This document shows, piece by piece, positions 1 through 6,012 of a stretch of DNA of 6,811 bases. Location of the stretch: the NCBI GenBank assembly GCA_023251195.1, contig JAHEZG010000040.1:1-6811 (forward strand), read 5' to 3'. The first letter of the stretch is position 1. The number at the start of each line of letters is the position of its first letter. The DNA is from Chitinophagaceae bacterium (GTDB lineage Bacteria > Bacteroidota > Bacteroidia > Chitinophagales > UBA10324). The notes beneath the pieces are model-generated. The model was not told where the DNA came from. It was given only the letters and a program-made list of their open reading frames with translations, and did not search any database. The position numbers and the translations under genes are program-made.

Positions 1-16
1 CCTCATTGCTCCACCT

Positions 17-24
17 TACTTTTG
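17..24 (+). promoter_or_regulatory. Bacteroidota-type -7 promoter element ahead of the small CxxC protein
   Basis: The octamer TACTTTTG matches the Bacteroidota -7 consensus TAnnTTTG exactly. It ends 16 bases before the ATG at 41, giving a very short leader, which is common in this phylum. The partner -33 TTTG box would lie left of the window edge, so only half of the promoter can be seen. No Shine-Dalgarno sequence is evident before the ATG, which is also usual in this phylum. Confidence 0.5.
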
Positions 25-40
25 ATTCATCAAGTACACT

Positions 41-301
41 ATGAAAAAAATTCTTTTCCTGTTCGGTGTTGTCGTTTTAATTATCAGTTTGCAAACTGAT
101 TTTGCTTCTGCTCAATGTGCTTTGTGTAAAGCAACAGCTGAATCATCTTTAGCGGAAGGAAACACCAGTGCCGCCGGATTAAATGTTGGAATTTTATACC
201 TGCTCGTTATGCCTTATGCATTAATAGGAGGGCTGGGATATTGGTGGTACAGCAATAATAAAAAGAAGAAATTACAGGAGACAGTGATCAGTGATCAGTA
301 A
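41..301 (+). CDS. Small exported membrane protein with CxxC motif, function unknown
   Basis: This 86-residue protein has a clear signal peptide: MKK, a hydrophobic core over residues 4-17, and a likely signal peptidase I site after ASA (22-24). The mature protein would begin QCALCK, with a CxxC pair at C26 and C29. A polar stretch rich in Ala, Ser and Asn follows, then one transmembrane helix at about 48-70 and a lysine-rich tail (KKKK at 74-77). This predicts a short periplasmic CxxC segment on a single membrane anchor with a cytoplasmic tail. Small proteins of this shape occur in Bacteroidota, and I have a weak recollection of them near respiratory oxidase or SCO/DUF420 genes, but nothing in this window shows that link. 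The CxxC could bind metal or take part in thiol chemistry; that is inference. The last residues (VISDQ) and the TAA stop are encoded by a heptamer tandem repeat, so the C-terminus may vary between strains. The start is the ATG after a matching -7 box. Confidence 0.8.
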   Translation: MKKILFLFGVVVLIISLQTDFASAQCALCKATAESSLAEGNTSAAGLNVGILYLLVMPYALIGGLGYWWYSNNKKKKLQETVISDQ

Positions 302-323
302 TCAGTTAACAGAGTTCAGTTGT
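282..323 (+). repeat. Degenerate heptamer tandem repeat (CAGTGAT type) over the stop codon
   Basis: Six consecutive 7-base units each begin with CAG: CAGTGAT, CAGTGAT, CAGTAAT, CAGTTAA, CAGAGTT, CAGTTGT. The first two are identical and the rest decay rightward. The array starts inside the small CxxC gene and codes for its last residues; the third unit carries the TAA stop at 299-301. It resembles the short tandemly repeated heptamer class described in cyanobacteria and seen in other bacteria. Confidence 0.75.
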
Positions 324-351
324 TGCAGTGTTTTTATAGCAGCAAATATTT

Positions 352-403
<52 letters not shown>

Positions 404-406
<3 letters not shown>

Positions 407-1189
407 TTTAAATATTTTATCATCCACTCCTTTATTCAGTATGTAATTGCTGAACACGATAATAATTTTTCCGTTTTTAGATTCCGGTTTTGTTGAATCA
501 GTTGGCGAGGAAGAATCGAGGTCAACCACCAATGCTTTCGGCAGTTTGAATTTAGAAGTCTCAATAGTGAAAATGAGTTTGTCGGGTAAGGCATAATTGG
601 AATTGGCACCATAAAAATGTTCTATCTCCATGTTGCCATTGCTTCGGGTAGTGAGGTGACTTTTTAATATCACGCCCTTAACTGCATCAATCCAGAACTT
701 TCCTAAAATCAAATCAGAAGTATCAGCATTCGGAATAACGGTAATGATTGTGGCGGTCACTCCGTTAATAATTTCGGTTCCGTTTTTTATAGCAGTGTAT
801 GAGGTAGTGTCTTTCAACATTGCCTGAATGTTATTCGGATTTTGTTTTGGCAATAACATGATGCCTTCTGCTTTCACCTTAAATTTATTTGGCTTTTTGA
901 AAAACACTTTGGCTGCAATGTCTTTCATTTTAATAAATGAAACATCGAGGTGAATATTCATATCAGCAGTGTAATCATTCACCTTACTGAAATTCTGATT
1001 TACCTTATTTATTATTTGCGATGCGGTTTGCGCTTCCGAACACTTCGACAAGCTCAATGTGACAAGTAAAAAGAAAAGCCCCATCCCAACCTTCCCCAAA
1101 GTGGAAGGAGATTGAATTTTTTTAAAAATATTTTTTAGAAAATGTAGAATCATGGAAGAAAATTTTTTCGTGTCTGTCCCTCTTTCCAA
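404..1189 (-). CDS. LolA-like exported carrier protein (outer membrane lipoprotein-sorting family)
   Basis: The mature part resembles the LolA/LolB-type lipid-binding fold found in many Bacteroidota. It opens with TASQIINKVNQNFSKVNDY (from residue 55), continues with KVFFKKPNKFKVKAEG, then LILGKFWIDAVKGVILKS, and ends with the IIIVFSNYILNKGVDD strand. Such proteins are periplasmic and carry lipids or lipoproteins, or are paralogues with unknown cargo; the cargo here cannot be read. The frame extended to 1189 begins with TTG. ATG codons lie at 1153 (residue 13) and 1084 (residue 36), and I favour 1153, giving 249 residues. The leader is then basic (KNIFKK), has a hydrophobic core GLFFLLVTLSLS (37-48) and a likely cleavage near SEAQ (51-54). 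The core and its flanks are encoded by two repeat-like segments (1041-1064 and 1079-1110), so this signal peptide is unusual. The LSKC sequence is a poor lipobox. The gene is downstream of the permease after an 87-base gap holding a hairpin repeat, so co-transcription is possible but unproven. Confidence 0.75.
1041..1064. repeat. Interspersed repeat-like segment inside the LolA-like leader
   Basis: The segment begins CACTTCGACAAGCTCA and ends TGTGACA. From memory this closely matches a short sequence scattered widely in Bacteroidota and other bacterial genomes, usually between genes. Read on the minus strand in this frame it encodes VTLSLSKC, a peptide typical of such repeats when they are translated. 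Here it forms the end of the signal-peptide core. Copy number in this genome cannot be seen from one window. Confidence 0.55.
1079..1110. repeat. Interspersed hairpin repeat inside the LolA-like leader
   Basis: The segment reads CCCCATCCCAAC, then a short hairpin CCTTCC (1090-1095) / GGAAGG (1103-1108) with a 7-base loop, then AG. It resembles a palindromic intergenic repeat I recall from Bacteroidota genomes. On the minus strand it encodes SPSTLGKVGMGL, just before the hydrophobic core of the signal peptide. It looks like a former intergenic element now in a coding frame, or a sign that the true start lies downstream at 1084. Confidence 0.55.
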
Positions 1190-1205
1190 ACATTACTCCT
1201 TTGCA

Positions 1206-1276
1206 ATTTTCCTTCTCCATTTTTTGGAGAAGGTGCCGAAGGCGGATGAGGTGTGGAAGAGGTTAGGAGATGGGCT
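1206..1276. repeat. REP-like hairpin element between permease and LolA-like gene
   Basis: A perfect inverted repeat CCTTCTCCA (1211-1219) / TGGAGAAGG (1225-1233) encloses a 5-base T loop. It is followed by a mini-hairpin GCC-GAA-GGC (1235-1243), then GGATGAGGTG and a G-rich tail running up to the permease stop codon at 1277-1279. The same order (hairpin, GTGCCGAAGGCGGATGAGG) is familiar to me from dispersed bacterial intergenic repeats. On the minus strand the hairpin is followed by AAAA, not a T-run, so it is not a standard intrinsic terminator for the permease transcript. It could still stabilise or attenuate mRNA. Confidence 0.6.
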
Positions 1277-2119
1277 TTAACTCAGTATGTCTTTTTTAAT
1301 GAAACGATAATAAGTGATGGAAAGAAAAGTGATGATGTAAGCAAGCATGATGAGAATTGAATTTATAATTTTTGAAACTGGCAACGGATCCTGAAATAAT
1401 TTTTGCCACACAATCATGTGGGTGGTAAACAGAAATGGTTTTATGTTGTTGAATAATGGCACATCCAGCGTGCCGATAATGGTGAAGATGATGATGACCG
1501 CCATCGTGGTTACAATCGGCACAATTGAATTATCAGAAAAAGCACTGAGCATCATTGAAAAAGTGGTAACAACCGACAAGCTGATAAATGCAATTACACA
1601 TGCTGCAAAAAAGCGCCACAAACATTCGGCTGCCGGAATAATTGAAATGTGATCGGTACTGAGCACCATCAAATCGCCGGGTTTAAAAATCCATAGTCCA
1701 AACCCCAAAGCCAAACCACCGAGCCATATGACCAGCAGTAAAGTGTAAAAACTTCCACCAATCAGTTTTGCCGTAATAATGCTTGCTCTTGAAATTGGTT
1801 TTGTGGCCAGCAATCGCATGGTTCCGGCTGATGCTTCACCTGAAAGTAAATCGCCGGTTACCAGCGCCACCATCAAGGGCATTTGTACGATGAGTGTTTG
1901 AAGAATAATGTAAGTGATTAAATATCCGTTGAGGATATTTCCTTCAATGGAAAAATTTGTTTCAAGTTGTTGAATCAGAAAGGTGAGGTAAGTTTTGCCA
2001 TCAACATAAAGCGCCAGTTGAAAAATAAAAACCAGAATGGCAATGGCAACAAATCCAATGTAACTGCGTGGCCTTGAAAATATTTTATACAGCTCAACTT
2101 TTAATAAACGATAAATCAT
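1277..2119 (-). CDS. ABC-2 type transporter permease
   Basis: This is the membrane subunit of an ABC exporter, 280 residues from the ATG at 2119. It starts with the amphipathic MIYRLLKVELYKIFSRPR, typical of the family, followed by about six hydrophobic segments (residues ~18-38, 65-87, 115-145, 168-195, 199-220, 252-272). The motif GDLLSGEASAGTMRLL (89-104) followed by KPISR matches the cytoplasmic motif of ABC-2/NosY-like permeases that contacts the ATPase. The frame could be extended upstream to a TTG at 2176, but that overlaps the DUF4160 gene and adds residues foreign to the family, so I use 2119, two bases after the DUF4160 stop. The ATPase partner is almost certainly the gene at 2674-3591; the two DUF genes separate them. 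The substrate is unknown; relatives move antimicrobial peptides, lipids, or Na+. Confidence 0.9.
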   Translation of the reverse strand: MIYRLLKVELYKIFSRPRSYIGFVAIAILVFIFQLALYVDGKTYLTFLIQQLETNFSIEGNILNGYLITYIILQTLIVQMPLMVALVTGDLLSGEASAGTMRLLATKPISRASIITAKLIGGSFYTLLLVIWLGGLALGFGLWIFKPGDLMVLSTDHISIIPAAECLWRFFAACVIAFISLSVVTTFSMMLSAFSDNSIVPIVTTMAVIIIFTIIGTLDVPLFNNIKPFLFTTHMIVWQKLFQDPLPVSKIINSILIMLAYIITFLSITYYRFIKKDILS

Positions 2120-2121
2120 TC

Positions 2122-2382
2122 TTATATCAATGGCTTTATAGGGTGCAAAGTTTTTCCTTGTAACATCAACTCCCAATCCATCATCAAATCATTTCTGTAA
2201 AGAACTGCCCATTCAATTGCTAAAGCCAAAACTCTGTTTGGTAATTCACCTTTAATAACATCAAGAGTTTGAATAGAAATTTTTGCAGAGAATTCGTTGT
2301 ACTCAACATGAAAATGCGGAGGAAGATGATCTCCATAATACATGTAAATTATAATTCCGAAAAACCGACTAAGCTGAGGCAT
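2122..2382 (-). CDS. DUF4160 domain-containing protein
   Basis: This 86-residue protein matches the DUF4160 family over its full length. It begins MPQLSRFFGIIIYMYYGDH, has the hallmark PPHFHVEY (21-28), a central SIQTLDVIKGELPNR and an acidic, Trp-containing helix (LAIEWAVLYRNDLMMDWEL). It has no signal peptide or membrane segment, so it should be cytoplasmic. The family has no established biochemical function. It is often encoded beside a DUF2442 gene, and such pairs have been suspected of toxin-antitoxin-like behaviour without firm proof to my knowledge. Its ATG overlaps the end of the DUF2442 gene by 14 bases, and its stop is two bases before the permease ATG, which suggests translational coupling on both sides. 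Confidence 0.85.
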   Translation of the reverse strand: MPQLSRFFGIIIYMYYGDHLPPHFHVEYNEFSAKISIQTLDVIKGELPNRVLALAIEWAVLYRNDLMMDWELMLQGKTLHPIKPLI

Positions 2383-2662
2383 GCTTGCTATTCAATAATT
2401 TCAATTCATCGTATGAAATTCCTTTCAACTCAAGATAAAGTGAATCAGCATCCATTTCCATTTCTGAATTCCAGGCAATCACATTTTGTCGTGGAATAAA
2501 AACTTCTGAAAAATTTATTTCATTTTTCCAGCGAGAAAATACCTGTGTTTTCGACCATCTTTTTAATGAAATATTTCCTTCTGTTCCATCATCAAATTTC
2601 AAATGAAGAGCGAATTCAGGAAGTGGTTTTGCATCTATTAATTTCGGAAACATTGTATTCAT
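2369..2662 (-). CDS. DUF2442 domain-containing protein
   Basis: This is a 97-residue protein of the DUF2442 type. It shows the short beta-rich N-terminus PKLIDAKPLPEFALHLKFDDGTEG, followed by SLKRWSKTQVFSRW, and the hallmark VIAWNSEMEMDADSLYLEL, which matches the family's usual W-x(4-6)-D-x-D-x-LY pattern. No signal peptide or membrane segment is present. I chose the ATG at 2662; an in-frame TTG three codons upstream (2671) and a second ATG at 2653 are alternatives. The gene begins 11 bases after the ATPase stop and ends overlapping the DUF4160 start. Together with DUF4160 it forms a two-gene cassette inside the transporter operon. Its molecular function is unknown; a partner or antitoxin-like role for DUF4160 is inference only. 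Confidence 0.85.
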   Translation of the reverse strand: MNTMFPKLIDAKPLPEFALHLKFDDGTEGNISLKRWSKTQVFSRWKNEINFSEVFIPRQNVIAWNSEMEMDADSLYLELKGISYDELKLLNSKHASA

Positions 2663-2673
2663 TTTTAACAAAA

Positions 2674-3591
2674 TTACTTAATTGAATTTTCATTAGTAAG
2701 TTTTAAAAAATATTCTTCCAACGCACGACGATAGGTAATGCCATAAATTTTTATCCCTGCTTTGTTCAATTCATTTACCAATTCAGGAATTTCATTTTTT
2801 GAAAGTGAAAATTTCAAGGTGTTGTTTTCAAGGGAAGAAAATTTTTCTTTTTTGTATCCATTCAGTTTTTCTAAAGCGATCTTTCCATTTTCCACTTCAA
2901 TACTCAAAATCAAATCCTGAGTTGAAAGCAATTCAGTTACTTCTCCCTGTGCTACTTGTTTTCCTTTATTAATAATTACCATTCTGTTGGCCACTAATTC
3001 TATTTCACTTAAAATATGTGAGGAGAGAATAATTGTTTTTCCCATTTCATTTTTCAAGCGCAAAATCATTTCACGAATGTCAATGATGCCTTGCGGGTCG
3101 AGTCCGGTGGTGGGTTCATCCAGAATAATTAATGCAGGATCGTGAATTAATGTTTGTGCAATTCCCAATCGCTGCTTCATGCCGTGACTGTATGTTTTCA
3201 CTTTATCTTTTTCACGGCCATTTAATCCAACGAGTTCAATAACTTCCTGAATTTTATTTTTTGAAATAGCTGCTCCACTGATTTTTGAAAACAACTGCAG
3301 ATTTTTTTCGGCACTCATGTATAAATAGAAATCGGGCTTTTCAATAATGCAGCCAATCTTTCGCATGATTTCATTCCGGTGCAAATTCAACTCCTTTCCA
3401 AAAATTTTAATACTGCCACTTGTAGGTTTAATCAGTGACAGCATCATTCGCATAGTGGTGCTTTTGCCGGCTCCATTCGGACCAAGGAAACCAAACACAT
3501 CACCTTTATAAACCTCCAACGATAATTCATCCACGGCTTTAAAAGCGCCGAATGATTTTGATATTTTGCTGAGTTCAATAACAGTTTCCAC
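2674..3591 (-). CDS. ABC transporter ATP-binding protein, BcrA/NatA-like
   Basis: This 305-residue cytoplasmic ATPase powers an ABC-2 exporter. Visible motifs are Walker A GPNGAGKST (37-45), an ABC signature SHGMKQR (135-141), Walker B LIILDEP (154-160), the D-loop GLD (163-165) and the switch histidine in SSH (190-192). The Q-loop region reads IGCIIEKPDFYLYMSAEKNL (79-98), with Glu84 in place of the usual Gln. This variant is typical of the BcrA-like group (bacitracin and lantibiotic export or immunity, and many uncharacterised exporters). A C-terminal extension of about 80 residues (221-305) follows the nucleotide-binding core, as in that group. The start is a GTG; an in-frame stop lies four codons upstream, so no longer start exists. 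A Bacteroidota-type promoter sits immediately ahead. It is the first gene of a run with DUF2442, DUF4160 and the permease. The substrate cannot be inferred. Confidence 0.92.
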   Translation of the reverse strand: METVIELSKISKSFGAFKAVDELSLEVYKGDVFGFLGPNGAGKSTTMRMMLSLIKPTSGSIKIFGKELNLHRNEIMRKIGCIIEKPDFYLYMSAEKNLQLFSKISGAAISKNKIQEVIELVGLNGREKDKVKTYSHGMKQRLGIAQTLIHDPALIILDEPTTGLDPQGIIDIREMILRLKNEMGKTIILSSHILSEIELVANRMVIINKGKQVAQGEVTELLSTQDLILSIEVENGKIALEKLNGYKKEKFSSLENNTLKFSLSKNEIPELVNELNKAGIKIYGITYRRALEEYFLKLTNENSIK

Positions 3592-3610
3592 TAAAAAATT
3601 TTACAGACAA

Positions 3611-3640
3611 CGAAAGTACGCGATGAATATTTTTTGCAAT
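3611..3640 (-). promoter_or_regulatory. Bacteroidota-type promoter for the ABC/DUF operon
   Basis: On the minus strand ATTG (3637-3640) and TACTTTCG (3611-3618) are separated by 18 bases. They match the Bacteroidota -33 TTTG and -7 TAnnTTTG boxes with one mismatch each. Transcription would begin roughly at 3602-3606, leaving a leader of 11-15 bases before the GTG at 3591. The site lies in the 57-base gap after the cytochrome stop, so the transporter operon can be expressed independently of the cytochrome gene. Confidence 0.55.
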
Positions 3641-3648
3641 AAAAAGAT

Positions 3649-5715
3649 TTATTCATTCTTCACCTGATTATACAATTGCTGAAACTCAACATTGCCGGGT
3701 ATCAATTGTGTTAGTTTTAAAAAATAGGTTGTCGATTCTTTTTTTCTGTTATGATTGTAATAATAAATTGCCAGCACATAATTCAGATCAACATCGTTAG
3801 CATCAATCAGCAATCCTTTCCTGTAAATTTTTTCGGCTTCAGCATCCTGCTTCATTTGCTCAAGCAGTAATCCGTAATTGTAAAACACTTTTGTGTTGTT
3901 TGAATTTGAACTTGCTTTTACAAAATGATTCAACGCCGAATTATTATCATTCAACTCAACATAAACCAGCGCCAGAAAATAATTTACCTGTGCATTGGAA
4001 GGTTCTAATGCCGTTGCAATTTTTAATTGCTGCAATGCATTCTGAGGTTGACCAATGTTATCATACATCGTTGCCAAATTCAAACGAACCTGCACGAGCA
4101 AACTATCCATCTTAATGGCAAAGAGATAATCTTTCTCGGCTTCTTTGAAATTTTTTGTTTTCGACTCAGCATCAGCCTTCATCATTCTGCTTGAAGGTTG
4201 CGAAGAATTTTTCTCCAGAAAATCAAACATTTCTTTTTTTGCCAACGAAAATGAAGAATGATAATTGGCATTTAAACTATCAGCATATTGAAGAAACAAA
4301 TCGGCAGCAGCTATCCGAATTGCTTTCACGGAATCATGCAATAAAATTTGTACTTCAGATTTCCATTGCACAAAAGGATAAAATTTCAATGAGTTCAATG
4401 CTTCATACCGAATCTGAGCGTCTTCATTTTTCAATCCATCTATTAAGAAAGAAATATTTTTTGGATCATTTGCAAACGACATGTAATACAATGCAGTGGC
4501 ATGAATAATTACAGGAACATTGGTATCTGGCGCACAAAGCTTTTGCAAATATTTAGCAGCAGCAAAATTTCCAAAACTTCCCGGAATTAAATCGTCACTG
4601 AAATGATATTGCCGGGTTGGCCCAAACCATTTTATTATTTGAGATGAAGCCCACTGCGCATTTTTTTCAATGTGACAAGTGTTGCAGGCATTCGGGGTCC
4701 CGTACTGTACACTTTGATCAGGACGCGGAACACGAAAGCTATGATCGCGTCGAACATCATTTCCCATATAAATTTTTGAAGGCATGTGGCAATTGATGCA
4801 TTGCGAACCTTCGGAGTTTATAGTATGAAAAGTGTGAGCCGGCGAATCAAACTTTTTATCATGACAGTTTATGCAAAGCGGATTACCGAGCTTCACTAAT
4901 TTTCCACTGTGCGGATTATGACAATTGCTGCATTTAACATCATGCATAAACATTTTGCTTTGTGCGAAAGAACTGAACTCATAATCTTCTTCATCAATTT
5001 GTCCGTCGCGCTGGTATGCAGGAGTGTGTGGAGTTTCCGGAATAAAATGATTGAGGAGTTGCAAAGATTGAAACGGACTTTCATCAATCGCAGTTCTTCG
5101 ACTGTGGCAGGGAGCGCAGGTAGTGATTTGTTCTTTTGAAGTTTGTTTTAAATGAAGCAACAACAACGAACCGGATATTTTTTTTCCGTTTTTATAATCA
5201 GATGAAGAAATATAATCAACATGTTTTTTTCCGGAACCATGACAACTTTCGCAACTCACATTTACACTTGACCAAGTTGTATGAAATGTATCATTATTAT
5301 AATTATAATTGGTTTGCAGGTTGGTGGAATGACAACCGGCGCAAGTAGAATTCCAGTTTTGCGCGCGACCGGTCCAGTGCAACCAATCGTTTGAAGCAAT
5401 CACTTGAGTTGGTGATTGATGAAACCATGTTTTTTTATTGGTATCCCAACACTGCCGCATTACCTGCATTCTTCCACCAGGAAACTGAACGAGGTATTGT
5501 TGCAATGGTTTATATCCGAAAGTGTATATGATTTCGAAATCCTGATTGCTTCCATTCATACTCTGTGTATTGATGAAAAATTTTCCTTCGCGTTTGTTAA
5601 AATGCGAAGTCACTCCATCAGCAGTAAAAGTTGAATTATTAAAATCTCCAAGCACTGAACTTTCAGTAGCGGGAAGCATGGAATGAAAGTGGTCAGATAT
5701 TTTCCAGTCGGCCAA
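3649..5715 (-). CDS. Multihaem cytochrome c with HEAT-like and TPR regions (body of a 5'-disrupted gene)
   Basis: The open frame encodes 688 residues of a cytochrome c554-like multihaem protein. Seven CxxCH haem motifs are present: CAGCH (125-129), CESCH (155-159), CAPCH (200-204), CSNCH (262-266), CINCH (281-285), CINCH (306-310) and CNTCH (344-348). The N-terminal domain carries the family signature LPATESSVLGDF, YTFGYKPLQQYLVQFPGGR and DWLHWTGRAQNWN. Residues ~400-480 look like HEAT-type repeats and ~510-685 like TPRs, so the protein probably docks to partners while passing electrons in the periplasm or on the outer face of a membrane. The start used here is a TTG inside the domain, not a believable start. 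The real N-terminus, with a lipoprotein leader and an eighth haem site, lies upstream in the same frame but is interrupted by a TAA codon. Without export the haems could not be attached. The gene is thus likely a pseudogene, unless the stop is a sequencing error or is read through. Confidence 0.85.
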   Translation of the reverse strand: MADWKISDHFHSMLPATESSVLGDFNNSTFTADGVTSHFNKREGKFFINTQSMNGSNQDFEIIYTFGYKPLQQYLVQFPGGRMQVMRQCWDTNKKTWFHQSPTQVIASNDWLHWTGRAQNWNSTCAGCHSTNLQTNYNYNNDTFHTTWSSVNVSCESCHGSGKKHVDYISSSDYKNGKKISGSLLLLHLKQTSKEQITTCAPCHSRRTAIDESPFQSLQLLNHFIPETPHTPAYQRDGQIDEEDYEFSSFAQSKMFMHDVKCSNCHNPHSGKLVKLGNPLCINCHDKKFDSPAHTFHTINSEGSQCINCHMPSKIYMGNDVRRDHSFRVPRPDQSVQYGTPNACNTCHIEKNAQWASSQIIKWFGPTRQYHFSDDLIPGSFGNFAAAKYLQKLCAPDTNVPVIIHATALYYMSFANDPKNISFLIDGLKNEDAQIRYEALNSLKFYPFVQWKSEVQILLHDSVKAIRIAAADLFLQYADSLNANYHSSFSLAKKEMFDFLEKNSSQPSSRMMKADAESKTKNFKEAEKDYLFAIKMDSLLVQVRLNLATMYDNIGQPQNALQQLKIATALEPSNAQVNYFLALVYVELNDNNSALNHFVKASSNSNNTKVFYNYGLLLEQMKQDAEAEKIYRKGLLIDANDVDLNYVLAIYYYNHNRKKESTTYFLKLTQLIPGNVEFQQLYNQVKNE

Positions 5716-5907
5716 TTCAGCGGCATGAGACGAACCACAAACTTTATCGCCAACAAAAACAGAGGAAGAAGTTACAGATTCATTATCTATTTAAGTATTT
5801 TCTTTTGAAGAATTTTTACAGGAATAAAAACCATTGATGATGATATTCAGAAAAAAAATAAATGCAACAGCTGAAAGAATAAGTTGTGGTTTATTCTTTC
5901 TCATCAT
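5716..5907 (-). pseudogene. Disrupted 5' part of the multihaem cytochrome: lipoprotein leader, in-frame stop, defective first haem motif
   Basis: Starting at ATG-ATG (5902-5907) the frame reads MMRKNKPQLILSAVAFIFF, then NIIINGFYSC and a polar tail KNSSKENT. This is a type II (lipoprotein) signal peptide with a probable lipidated Cys at residue 30. A TAA follows at 5791-5793. In exactly the same frame the reading continues with 25 sense codons that join the cytochrome body without a gap, including VGDKVCGSSHAAELADWK. In relatives this place holds the first haem motif (CxxCH followed by xxEYxxW); here the second Cys is Ser (TCT at 5728-5730, one base from TGT). Two point changes, a nonsense codon and a lost haem ligand, therefore affect the same gene start. 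No ATG, GTG or TTG lies between the TAA and the TTG at 5715. The pair suggests a decaying gene; sequencing error could explain one change, less easily both. Confidence 0.75.
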
Positions 5908-5980
5908 TTAAAATAAATGATTGAAGAGGGAGACAAAAGATTATAATAAAATACAATAAAATAATTTTTGAAATTCATTT

Positions 5981-6012
5981 TCAAATCTCCAAATTTTCAA
6001 ATCTTCAAATTA
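5981..6012. repeat. Octamer tandem repeat ending in the ispG stop codon
   Basis: Four 8-base units lie in tandem: TCAAATCT, CCAAATTT, TCAAATCT, TCAAATTA. The last three bases (6010-6012) are, on the minus strand, the TAA stop of ispG. Read on the minus strand the array is a run of AGATTTGA/AAATTTGG-type units, a pattern I recall from intergenic DNA in Bacteroidota. The rest of the gap to the cytochrome leader (5908-5980) is AT-rich; I saw no convincing terminator or promoter in it. Confidence 0.7.

Noticed and set aside
1160..1200. Bacteroidota -7 box (TAATGTTTG, minus strand) for the LolA-like gene
   Set aside because: The spacing has one base too many and no -33 TTTG is found at the right distance.
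1211..1233. Intrinsic terminator for the permease transcript
   Set aside because: The stem is perfect, but on the minus strand it is followed by AAAA rather than a T-run, so it lacks the standard form.
2120..2176. Longer permease start at TTG 2176
   Set aside because: It would overlap the DUF4160 gene by 55 bases and adds residues unlike the family; the ATG at 2119 fits the family N-terminus.
4155..4508. Protein of 117 residues on the plus strand
   Set aside because: It lies wholly antisense to the cytochrome gene, resembles no family I know and is the mirror of strong coding sequence. The same holds for the other plus-strand frames at 1416-1652, 2269-2499, 3891-4115, 4909-5139, 5136-5348 and 5416-5634, and for the minus-strand frame at 4896-5087.
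5791..5907. Separate 38-residue lipoprotein gene
   Set aside because: The frame continues directly into the cytochrome after the stop, and the leader is what such a cytochrome needs, so it is better read as the broken 5' end of that gene.
5908..5980. Promoter ahead of the cytochrome leader
   Set aside because: The stretch is AT-rich with several TTTTG and ATTG words, but none forms a -33/-7 pair with good spacing and consensus.
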